64,000 nucleotides of DNA from NCBI RefSeq assembly GCF_004027225.2, contig NC_044284.2:40472420-40536419 (forward strand). Reading direction: 5' to 3'. The notes below the pieces were generated by a model. That model ran no database searches. It had not been told where the DNA came from and was given only the letters and a program-made list of their open reading frames with translations. Of this stretch, positions 10,541-19,529 are shown in pieces (the first letter of the stretch is position 1; each line of letters starts with the position of its first letter). This stretch comes from Strigops habroptila. Its lineage: Eukaryota; Chordata; Aves; Psittaciformes; Psittacidae. The position numbers and the translations under genes are program-made.

Positions 10541-11869
10541 CCCCCAAACCTGTGTATTTGGGGGGGAATAAAAAAAAAATTGGAGGGTAAGGGCCAACCC
10601 CAAACCTGCTGGATCTTTTTGCACTGGATGCTTTTTATTTTCACTCTCTTTAAGTGAGCTCAAAGCAGCACCAACAGCTTGCCCAATCACTAAACCTTCC
10701 TCTAGACACCTGTGGTTCTGCAGCCGAAATGCTCTGGTGTTAAATGTTCTCCTCTCCCAGTGTGGGGTGAAAGGCACAGGCCTAGCCTGACAGGCACACA
10801 TGGCTGTGCCAGTTTGGTCTTCCCCCTTGGAGGCTGGCTCCTGCCGGCTGACAGCCCAGGAGCAGAGGGGTGTAGAGGCAGCACTGCCCTGGAAGCAGAG
10901 CTCCCACCCCACCAGCTCCTTGCGCAGGACGTGGCTCCATCCTGCCTGGTGCCTCCAAAGAAAACCACGCACAGCAGACAGACATCACTTCAGAAAAATC
11001 TTGCAATATATTTTCTCTTTCAGAGCTTCCCCCTCACCTTGCAGCAGCTGCAGGGAGTTACCCAAATTTCTCTTCCCTCATTCATGCCAGCCAGAAGCTT
11101 AACATGCCCCAGTATGGGCATCATGAGGTGAGCGTGTGCCCCAAACACTCAAGCAGAGATGCTTTTCCCCAGACTTATTTCTCGTTTATAATAACCCTGC
11201 CAGTTACCCACTACATTTTGGGAAGGAAAAACCATCCTCACCAGAAATTATCCATTTTCAATACCAGCCTTGTTAACAAACAGAGTCAAACACCAAACCA
11301 AACATAAACCAGTGAGGATGTAGCAGGGTGTGTTTCAGCAGTGCAGTCCCCCTCCAGCACCAACCAGCTGCAGCTGCCAACAGAAAGAATTAGAAAAAAA
11401 CAGGAAAAATCATGGAAAACAAGCAGCAGTGTTCTATAAGATGGGGCATGGCCCTGGGAGGGGCACAGGGAAATGCCTTTGGAGGGCCTTCACCACGCCC
11501 TTTCGTTGCTCTTCTCTCACCAGGGATACAAACTCATTAAAAGGAGGGTTTGTTTTCCTGAAAAAAGGAGCAATTGCGTTATTCAGAAGGTGTCACCAAG
11601 AAGGTCCTTGGTGACTTTTGGAAACAGGAGCAATGCCCCTGTAACACCTAACACTGCACAAAGAGGAGCAAACTGTGGAGCTTGGCAGGAGGCGTGAATA
11701 ATACATACAGATAAATAAAACATTTAAAACCAGCAGAGAATGGTAAATCCGGCGCCACCAACCATGTCCTCCTGCTGACTGCTCCAATGCACGACATCCA
11801 CATCCCGAACCTCGTGAATCATTTACCGGTATTGATGGTGTAATTTGGCACAACCATGATACCTTTAAA
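10541..11869. other. ASTN1-BRINP2 inter-promoter gap, no gene
   Basis: Non-coding sequence between the divergent promoters. The left part is ordinary. From about 11690 to 11880 it becomes AT-richer with retained CpGs (CCGGCGCCACC, ACGACATCC, TTTACCGGTATTG), a plausible shared proximal regulatory element. A 9-bp perfect inverted repeat with a 6-base loop (GTCACCAAG/CTTGGTGAC) is at 11592-11615. No open frame has exon-like borders. Confidence 0.6.
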
Positions 11870-12141
11870 GTCCAGACGACGCCAGCGCTCCGCCGGGGCC
11901 TCGAAGCGGCAACCCCTCCCGGGCACCGCCGGGAGGGCCACGCGGCCTTTCTGCGGGAACAAGAAGCTCTGGGGCCGGGAAGGAGGGCAGGGAAGGGCCG
12001 GCGGGGCTCGGAGGCCCCCGCTGCGGGGCGGGCCGGGGCCGCTCCACGCGTGTCCCCAGCCGCACCGCGCTGCCCCGCCCCGCCCCGCGCCGAGCGCGGC
12101 ACTGCCAATGGGAGGGTGCAGGGAGGCCGGCGGCGCCTTTT

Positions 12142-12168
12142 ATTGGCTGCCGCCCCTGCATATATTAT
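12142..12168 (+). promoter_or_regulatory. BRINP2: Core promoter elements: inverted CCAAT box and TATA-like box
   Basis: ATTGG (inverted CCAAT) at 12142-12146 is followed by TATATTAT at 12161-12168, the only AT-rich octamer in this part of the island. Transcription would be expected to start about 25-30 bases downstream, near 12190. This agrees with the predicted exon 1. Confidence 0.5.
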
Positions 12169-12189
12169 CTGGTGGCGGCGGCGGCGCCC

Positions 12190-12395
12190 GCGGAGCTCGG
12201 CGGGACCCGGTGCGGGGCCGGGAGCGCGGTCGCGGGATGCTGGCGGGGCCGCTGGGGGTCGCTTGTCCCCCCGGCGATGGGGCGGCCGGGAGGCGGCGGC
12301 GGGGCAGGACCCGGGGCTGCTGAGGCGCAGCGCAGCTGGACGGGACGGGATGGAGCGGCGGCCGGTGCCCCGCCAGTGCTGAGCCGGAGCCTGGG
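12190..12395 (+). other. BRINP2: BRINP2 exon 1, non-coding (predicted)
   Basis: The 3' border is a strong consensus donor, CTGGG|GTAAGT, with GT at 12396-12397. The 5' border is placed from the TATA-like element and is approximate. BRINP2 in other vertebrates has a non-coding first exon upstream of the exon carrying the start codon, which fits. The region contains three ATGs: two open short uORFs ending within it (12237-12323 and 12350-12382), and the third (12277) runs past the donor. An alternative is a slightly different start within the same island. Confidence 0.6.
12237..12382 (+). other. Two uORFs in predicted BRINP2 exon 1
   Basis: ATG at 12237 opens a 28-codon frame closing at 12323 (MLAGPLG...TRGC). 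ATG at 12350 opens a 10-codon frame closing at 12382 (MERRPVPRQC). Both close before the donor. Whether they are transcribed depends on the true transcription start. No protein function is implied. Confidence 0.35.
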
Positions 12396-14809
12396 GTAAG
12401 TCTGCTGGGTCGGGGAAGGGGGTGAGCCGGCGTGGGGACCCTGCCAGTGGGTGCGATGGTGGGCAGGAAGGGCAAGGAGAAGGAGCAGCGCGGGAGAGCC
12501 GCCCCGCACGGCGCAGATCCCGGGTACCGCCGTGCGCAACTGTGGAGACACGGCTCGGCCGCCGCCAGCTCGCTCGGTGACCTTGGTCAAGTTACCTCCG
12601 TGCTCTGGGCTCGCTTCCAGAGAGGTGTAGAGGAAGGCAACGAGGTCTTCCAGGGCGGGAGCCACCGCGGTGCGGGACCCAGCAGGTCCCGGGGGCTGCG
12701 ACCGGTAAACAAGGTGCCCGGGATGCTGGAAACCTGCTGCCGCTCGTGCAGCGTGCCCTGATGCCGGTGTGAGGCGTCCCGGGGCCGCGCGGCCGGCGGC
12801 GGTGCCCCCTCAAGTGCTGCCCGCATCTCCCCCGCGGGGCACGCACCGAGCCAGCGCCGTGCGGGAGCGTTCCGGCCCCCGCGCCGCAACGCGGGTCTCT
12901 CCCGCAGGAGAGCGAGGCGGGAGCGGGCATCTCTCGGAAGATGTTCGCTCGCCTTGAGCGCTGCGTGCGGTTCTCAGCGCAGTGCCGGGGCCGGCAGCTC
13001 CGGGAGAGCGGGGTCCCTGGCTGCGGGGTTCAGTTCCCTTCACTAAATACTAATTTGTTTCAGTAGGAAACAAAACTCTGGATCTTCAAAACACCGGGCT
13101 GGGGAGGATCAGCTCTGAGCACAGTCATGTCCATCCTGTCCTGCCCCTTCTTAGGGGGACCCCTGTGTCGCCGCCCTAGGAGCCTGCCCTGGAGCTGGGT
13201 GGCGGCTACCAAGGCTGCCTCTGCTGCGGTCCGGGGCCAGGCAGGGTGAGCCGGGGTGCTGCTGCAGGTCAGGGAGGGACCTGCCGGCAGATGTCAGTGT
13301 CCCCCCTCTGTCAGCAGCCAGGAGGGTCCCTGCCGGCCCCTGAGGTGTTGCACGGAGGTCCCTGCACTTTTTCCGGGCGGAGCTGGCTTTGGTGCATTCA
13401 GGGACAGTTTTGAGACCAGGGGAGCAGCGAAGGGCTGGGGAGGGGAGTGACCCCACTTTGACAGTTCAGGTCTCTTCTCCCTCTCTGTCCAGCACCAGCC
13501 ACCCACCACCTTATTTACCCTGGGCTGCTAATGCTGAGCTACTGCTGTGCATCACTGCCCACACATGACATTTGCCACCTGTGTGAAAGCAAGTGAGGGA
13601 TGGAAGAGAACCGTGACCACCTTGCACTGCCTTCATCCAGCTCCTGTGTGAGGCTGGTACTTGGCTTGCAGGGCCCATCATGAGGTAAGGAGCCATGTTC
13701 TCTGGGGAGGGGGCTGCAGGAATGCTCCTCCCTAGCTCTCGTGTGCAGGGATGCTCTTCCCCAGTCCCAGGGACCCATCTGCAGGGATGCTTCAGGCTGA
13801 GAGCTCGGCACAAGGCAGGGGAAGCCAGCGCTACTGCTGCCGTCACCATGCTGGGGGGAGTTGTATCTTGCACATTGCTCTTTTAAGAAGGTTTTTGCCC
13901 ATGGGTGCGAAAGTCTCGGGTGAGCAAAGCCAGAGGGCAGAACACATGGTGCTGGTGTGACACGATGCACAGAGCTGCCATCTCCCTGATGGCAGCCCAG
14001 GCTTCATCTTATTTGATGTCTTATGCAAATCCTGAGCTCCCAGAGTCCTGGGATTTTCTACTATTTTCCTTTACTCTCATCTTCAAGTGCCTTGCTCTTA
14101 AGGATGTGAAGAAAAGCTAATAAAAGGAACCCAAGTCGTCAAGTCTTGCAGGTTTTTAAACCAGTCTCATGAGCTGGGGGAAAGGCAGTGATTTAAAGTC
14201 ACTTAGCAATAGCAACAGAATGGGCTACAGAGGGTGGTTAGCAGAAGCCTAGTGAGAATTGGTTCACAGCCACCACCCTGATTGTCAAGATTGCTGCTCA
14301 GGCAGGGATGGAAGGCTCCGAGGTGGCTGTCCCCATGCTCGCTGCCTGGAGCCGCGTCTCCGCAGGCTGGGTGCCAGGCGGCTGACAGCACCCCGCCGTG
14401 CCCGCTTTGCCAGCGATTACCGTGCTGCTGTCGCTCCGGCGGTGCCTGGCTCGCTCTCTTAATTACCTCGGCAGATCAATGAGGCCCTGGCGCTTCCTTG
14501 GGAGTGTGCGGATGTGAGCCCGGCGGCTGCAGCTCCTTGCAAATCACAACAGAGCTGGGGGCTAGAGGAGGCAGCAGCACGGGCAGACCTGGGTGCAAGG
14601 GAGTGGGTCCCACAAAGGCCCAAGTAAGGTTGGTGGCTTCAGAGCACAGGGAAGAGCATCCTGAAGGATTGTCTGTCCTGGGGGTGCAAGCAGCAGAGCA
14701 CAAGAGGTGCCTGGGCGCCTGCATGAATTCATATAGACACAACTCAGCTGAGTCAATCCACTTCAGAAACTAAACTGCACTTAGCCTCTGCCCAGACTCT
14801 TTTAAGTGG

Positions 14810-14885
14810 CCTTAATTAGATAAAGCTTTCCCACGTTTAGCGAGAAGGTGACTCAGTCGCCAAGTTTGACATTCTTTCCCACTAA
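14810..14885. promoter_or_regulatory. Candidate intronic regulatory element with GATA and AP-1-like sites
   Basis: The block holds CCTTAATTAGATAAAGC (homeodomain core plus AGATAA), a CpG-bearing CACGTTTAGCG and GGTGACTCAGTCGCC (TGACTCA, AP-1/MARE-like) within 75 bp. The combination is suggestive, not proof of activity. Confidence 0.35.
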
Positions 14886-15214
14886 AAGGCATCCCCAGGG
14901 AGCTCAAGACCCAACCCCATGGCTCTCTGCTCCCACACGGTTGCACCTTTGCTCCTGCTAAGCCCCAGGGACCAGTCCCCCATGGCTGGGCATGTCTCAC
15001 AGCTCTGCCACCAAGTACTGCTCTGCCTGGCACAGACATCAGGTGCTGCTTTCGCTCCAGTCTTCAGCTCGGCATTTACAGGGTGTAGTGCCAGAACCTG
15101 TCTGGAGTCCTGTTCTTCCCCACAGCACCCAGCAAATACCACCACAGCTCTCCCAGCACACACTTCCCAGTTTATGTATCTCTAGATCTGCTCCTGCAGC
15201 ATGAAAGGGCAGAA

Positions 15215-15300
15215 ATCAATGTTAATGTCCCTGATAATTAGCTAATGTCTTAATTATCGAACACAGCCTGATTAGTGGTGGAGCGCGTGGCTTTGGAGAT
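15215..15300. promoter_or_regulatory. Candidate homeodomain-dimer enhancer block in BRINP2 intron 1
   Basis: GATAATTA at 15233-15240 and TAATTATC at 15251-15258 form a perfect 8-bp inverted repeat around a 10-bp gap. The gap overlaps a second palindrome, ATTAGCTAAT (15237-15246). TTAATG and CTGATTAG sites flank it. This density of paired TAAT cores is typical of neural homeodomain-bound enhancers. Confidence 0.4.
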
Positions 15301-18300
15301 GCCATCGGCATGGAAGCAGGCAGGACCCCAGCATAACTCTGCAGGACGTTGCTGCTGTTGCTGCCAGATCCAAGGGTAGTAGAGAAAGGCTTTTGCATGC
15401 CACCAAGCTGCTCACTGGGCACTTGAGCATCCTCATCCAAACCTCACACCATTATGCCTCGATCTCTCTTGAGCCGTTTTGGATGAGGACACCCACCGCA
15501 GAAGCAATCCCATTGCCATCTCAAGGGTACCTCTGGAAATTGCAACAAGCTATTTTTAAGTTGCAGCTCGTGACAAATGACAGCCAGGGCTGTGCATTGG
15601 CCATCACTGGAGGGACACTGTGGTGTTCTCCCACAGGCAAGAGGGACACAGAGGGCTTGCAACAAGATCAGGAAGACTTGGCAAAGGATGTTGTGGTCCT
15701 GGGAAAGTTTGCCAAAATATTTGCTTTGGCACTCTTTTTATAGAAGGGGGAGGAGGGAAAAAAAAAATTAACAAGCTGGAAGTTTTCCAACTTTTGTGAT
15801 GCAAAACCCTAAAAAAAAAAAATAAATAAGTAGTCAGATGCTTCTCATCAAACCTTCATTCTTCTGGATCAAGGAAAAGTGATTAGAAAGTTATTTCCAG
15901 CTCTAGTAGTAAGGTCAAGGGGGTTACTTATTTCCAAAGAGCTTTGCTCTCCCCATCATCCCAAGAGGATGCTGGTGTGAGCAGGCAGAGGTGCACCCTG
16001 ATAAGCATTGCCCCCAACCCTGCAGAGCAGCAGCCCCCCCCAGCTGTGTGGACTGAGGACTATATGGAGCTATAGCAATTTCTGCATGTACTTATTTTGT
16101 ATAACTCATGATAGATAAAAGCAAATAAATTAGCCCAGGTAATGATGATGCAGGGAAGCTGCTCCTCAGGGATAAGCTTGCTGTGTAACTCAGTACAGCC
16201 CCCATGCAGGCTCTCCTGCCCACTGTGGCTTCCCTGTTCCTGCCTGACTTGGGGCTTCAAGTCTCTGTTGGGAAGGATGCTCATGTGCGTCAGTGCCTGT
16301 CCCCAAGCAGGAGCTGCCTCAGAGGTGTCAGCACTCAGGGTGTAAATAAGAGACAGGTGTAAATAAGAGCTCATTTAGCAAGGTTGGAAATTTGGCTGCT
16401 TTAAGGGACTCTGCACACCAGGAGGAGACCTTCATTGGATCTGCACCAGCTTGCACCAGTCAAGTGCTGAAAATACCCAATTCTGACTATTTTTATTGCT
16501 CTGCAGTAAAACATGAGGAGGCCACAAGGAAACATTCCATGTTCAGCCTTGAATCTCAGAACAAGCTCCCCAGGGAAGGCACCAGAGCAGGCGGAAATGG
16601 TTTCTAGTTGGTCTGGGGACCACAGTCTAAGGGAAGAGGTGGTCCAAGGTGACTCCACCCCTAATATCTGTCCCCACGATGATCATCCAGAAGAGGTTTG
16701 CTGCCTTGAGCTGTAGTGCTGTGTGAGGAGAGGGGGTTTTGAGGGGAAGGTCAGCACAGGAAGCCTCTCTTGGGGAAGGGACTTGGGTGTGACTACCATG
16801 GTAGTGGCAAGGGGCTGGTCAGTGTTGATGGGAAGCTGTTAGCACCCAGGATGGTTTGCTGGAAGAGACAGTGCTTTACCTGGTCCCCCTAGAATATCCC
16901 CTGTGTGCTTTGAATCATAGGAAGGATGCTCCCACATCCTCATAATTTACACCAGGAAAGCCCTGGGGAGGGCAGCAGGATGACTGGCACAAGACCATCC
17001 ACACCAGCCTGTGGTGGCGTGAAGTCATGAGGAATGAGGCTAGTCTCCCATTGCACTTGTGGAAAAGCATCCGCTTGGCCGTACAGACCTTAGTGGAGGA
17101 AGAGAGGGCCAGCCCAGCCGTGCCTTGGCAGGAGGTGGTCAGGAGCCACAGACAGCAAGAGGGGATGAGGAGATCCTGTTCATGGTGCAACAGGCAGGCT
17201 ACCTAGCACACCAGCTATTTCAGCAAGGTGTTCTGCTGGCACAGCCATATTTAATGCTACAAGCAGCATGTTTCCATGACCAGTGTTTAGAAACGTGCTC
17301 TTCAAGGAGTGCTTTCACCTCCGCTTCTCAGCTGAGAGCCAGAGTGCTGCTTTCCTTCCTGCTATATGGGAGAGGTACCAAGTCGCAGAGGATTTAGCCC
17401 ATGATTGGCATCTAAATAATCCATAGAGTTTGCTGCTGGACCCTGTATCCCCTGTATCCCACCATGCCTTCCTGGGCAGCTTGTCCCCACTTCCCAGATC
17501 ACCCCATAGAGTGCAGCAGCAGGACCCACGGCTGCAGGGCAGCGTGGGGACAAGAGGGTTTACTCCTGAGCCTTGCAGGCTGCTGTGGTCTCCAGGCCAC
17601 TTCAATTTTAATTGCATCTGCAGATATTCCTGGGGAGGAGAACAAGGTGCTTCAGACAGCCATGCCATCCCAGTGCCTGCTTCCCCCAGCCCAGCTTTGG
17701 TTGCAGGCAGGGAAGCAAGCAGGGAAGCAGAGCAGCCAAAGTGCCTCAGCTGCTCAGCCATCACCCACACGTGGCAGCGCACGAGCAGCTCCATGAGCAG
17801 CCGGCATCAAGTCCTGACATATTTCAGGGGGGACAGATGCCCCCTCCAACATTTGAGGCATAGAATGAGGAAACTATTCTCACATTGCCGGTCCCCCTGC
17901 CCACCCAAGCATGGGGGCTGTTGGTTTGGGCCAGGATTTGGAGGGGAGACTCCACATGCCAGAAGCAGGAGGCAATGACTGGGGTGTCATGTGGCTGCCT
18001 GTGAAAGTTGGGAGAAACCAGGGTGACATGTGGAAAGATAGCACAGGGAAGACAGAAAAAGCCCTGCCTGCTGCTCCTGCCTTCCCTTGCCCACCCCGCT
18101 GCCCCGGCACCCCCAATCTGGTGATGTGAAAATCTCAGCTTCTGTTTATAATTAACAGGGCCCCAGCCTTGCGGGCTGAGTGAGAAGCTGAGAAAGCATA
18201 ATCAAAGTGCACCCTTAAGGGTTTAAAAATAAGAGAGAGGAAAAAAAAAAAAGTTAAAATAATAGTACATGTTAAAGCCTGATGATTTGATATGGCAAAG

Positions 18301-18678
18301 CCCCATTTGGGATTACACAAGGCTGGTGTTTGCTCAGCAGGGATGTGCATTTGGACTCTGGTCCCGAGCCGACCACCTGCCCAGAATAAAAATACCTCCC
18401 CTGGATGCACTGCAGTGATGGGGTCCTTAGTTTTACTCAAACAGCTCTTACTGCCCATCAGGACACCCTGTCTCACCTCAGTTCTGCTGGACCTCACAGT
18501 TCCCTGTCTCTCACCTTCACCTGCAAGTTCAGGCTCTGGCCCTGGGGCCAGAAGCTCCATCTTTGCTCCTGCAGATACTACACACTGGGTTATGAGAGCA
18601 GAGAGGTCTTGGCTTGAGATCAACATCAATTGCAGCCAAAACACCACCATGACCAGCACAGCCAGTCTTGAGGTGGAT

Positions 18679-18732
18679 ATCCATCCATCCATCCATCCAT
18701 CCATCCACCCATCCATCCATCCATCCATCCAT

Positions 18733-18768
<36 letters not shown>

Positions 18769-18770
18769 CA
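18679..18770. repeat. (ATCC)n tetranucleotide microsatellite
   Basis: About 23 units of CATC/ATCC with two single-base interruptions (CACC near 18707, CGTC near 18758), lying 0.4 kb upstream of BRINP2 exon 2. It creates long spurious frames on both strands (for example repeating MDGWMDGW on the minus strand) that are not genes. Confidence 0.97.
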
Positions 18771-19161
18771 TCTCAGCCACTGGCAGGAGGCAAAGGAAAG
18801 CCTAACATCAGGCACATGTGGCTCAACCCATACCTGGAAAAGCTAATTTTTTCCAATTCCCCACGCTTATTATTTTTTAGCCCCCCTAAAATGAACTGCA
18901 TGTGCTCATGACAGGCATCCCCAAAGTGCAGGGCGCAGAGGCAAGCCACCATCCCCACCACAGGGGCACCCCTTAGCAACAAGCTTAGATCACCGAGCTG
19001 ATGCACAGCTGAGAAAAATATAAAGAAAAAGCCAGAAATGCCTCAAACAGCCACTAGCCAGGATTTCATTTAACTTCAACAGCGGCCAGCACCCCTTGCC
19101 TCACCCAGTGCTGCGGCCACCCAGTGCTGCACCTCATGGGCTCTCTGTGGTGCCGTTGCAG

Positions 19162-19529
19162 GGCAGGGCTGTCCCAGAGGATTGCCGTGGGGTGAGAGAA
19201 TGAAGAAGCCGGCCAGGCAGCAGCAGGATGGGGCGGCAGGAGCTCCCACGCGCTGACGGGCCCCCACCGATGCTCCCATGGCCACTGGCCCTCCTGGCCC
19301 TGAGCACGTGCTGCCGCTGGGGGGTGGCCGGCGGGGCGGGCGGCACGGTGCCCCAGCAGCATGCTGCCCCGGCGACACCTTCCTCATCATCATCATCCTC
19401 CTCTTCCTCCGGCCGGGCTCCCCTCGACTGGCTCCTCACCGACCGGGGACCCTTTTACCGAGCCCAGGATTACGTGGACTTCATGGAGCGCTACCGGCAG
19501 GGTTTCACCACCAGGTACAGGATCTACAG
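19162..19529 (+). CDS. BRINP2: BRINP2 exon 2 (5' UTR end, start codon, residues 1-100)
   Basis: The acceptor is placed after TGCCGTTGCAG (AG at 19160-19161) and the donor is CTACAG|GTGAGA (GT at 19530). Coding starts at ATG 19228, whose context (A at -3, G at +4) is strong. The start is chosen because the predicted N-terminus (about 14 residues, then the hydrophobic [14 protein letters not shown] core, then VPQQHA) lines up with the mammalian protein, which has VPEQHA at the same spacing. A ten-serine run occupies residues 52-61, followed by the conserved [10 protein letters not shown]. The exon ends in phase 2. Confidence 0.9.
19200..19256 (+). other. uORF overlapping the BRINP2 start codon
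   Basis: An ATG at 19200 (G at -3) in the 5' UTR part of exon 2 opens an 18-codon frame that closes at TGA 19254-19256, 29 bases past the main ATG and in another reading frame. An overlapping uORF of this type would be expected to reduce initiation at 19228 unless leaky scanning or an alternative 5' exon avoids it. Confidence 0.55.

Larger units (their letters stand above)
11870..12960 (+). promoter_or_regulatory. BRINP2: CpG island with the BRINP2 promoter
   Basis: A strongly CpG-rich, GC-rich island spans about 1.1 kb and ends near 12960-13020. It contains clustered Sp1/KLF-type GC boxes (CCGCCCCGCCCCGC near 12073-12090), a CCAAT box and a TATA-like element, listed separately, and then the predicted first exon with a consensus donor. 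It is separate from the ASTN1 island by about 1.5 kb, so these are two promoters facing apart rather than one shared island. Confidence 0.75.
12396..19161 (+). other. BRINP2: BRINP2 intron 1
   Basis: 6.8 kb between the predicted exon 1 donor and the exon 2 acceptor. It begins in the CpG island, then becomes ordinary sequence with short A-runs (15760s, 15811-15823, 18241-18252). There are two AT-rich candidate regulatory blocks (14810-14885, 15215-15300), a third weaker AT-rich patch at about 16060-16140, and an ATCC tetranucleotide array at 18679-18770. No open frame in it shows exon borders or a known domain. Confidence 0.65.

Noticed and set aside
11592-11615. 9-bp stem hairpin as a regulatory RNA or terminator
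   Set aside because: Too short to be meaningful in vertebrate DNA and likely chance; noted only within the inter-promoter gap.
18135-18846. Long frames with repeating MDGW or HPSI units
   Set aside because: They are translations of the ATCC microsatellite and have no splice or codon support.
19270-19272. Alternative BRINP2 start at the second Met (MLPWPLALL)
   Set aside because: It would still give a signal peptide, but the upstream ATG has the stronger context and its length matches the mammalian N-terminus. Not excluded as a minor start.
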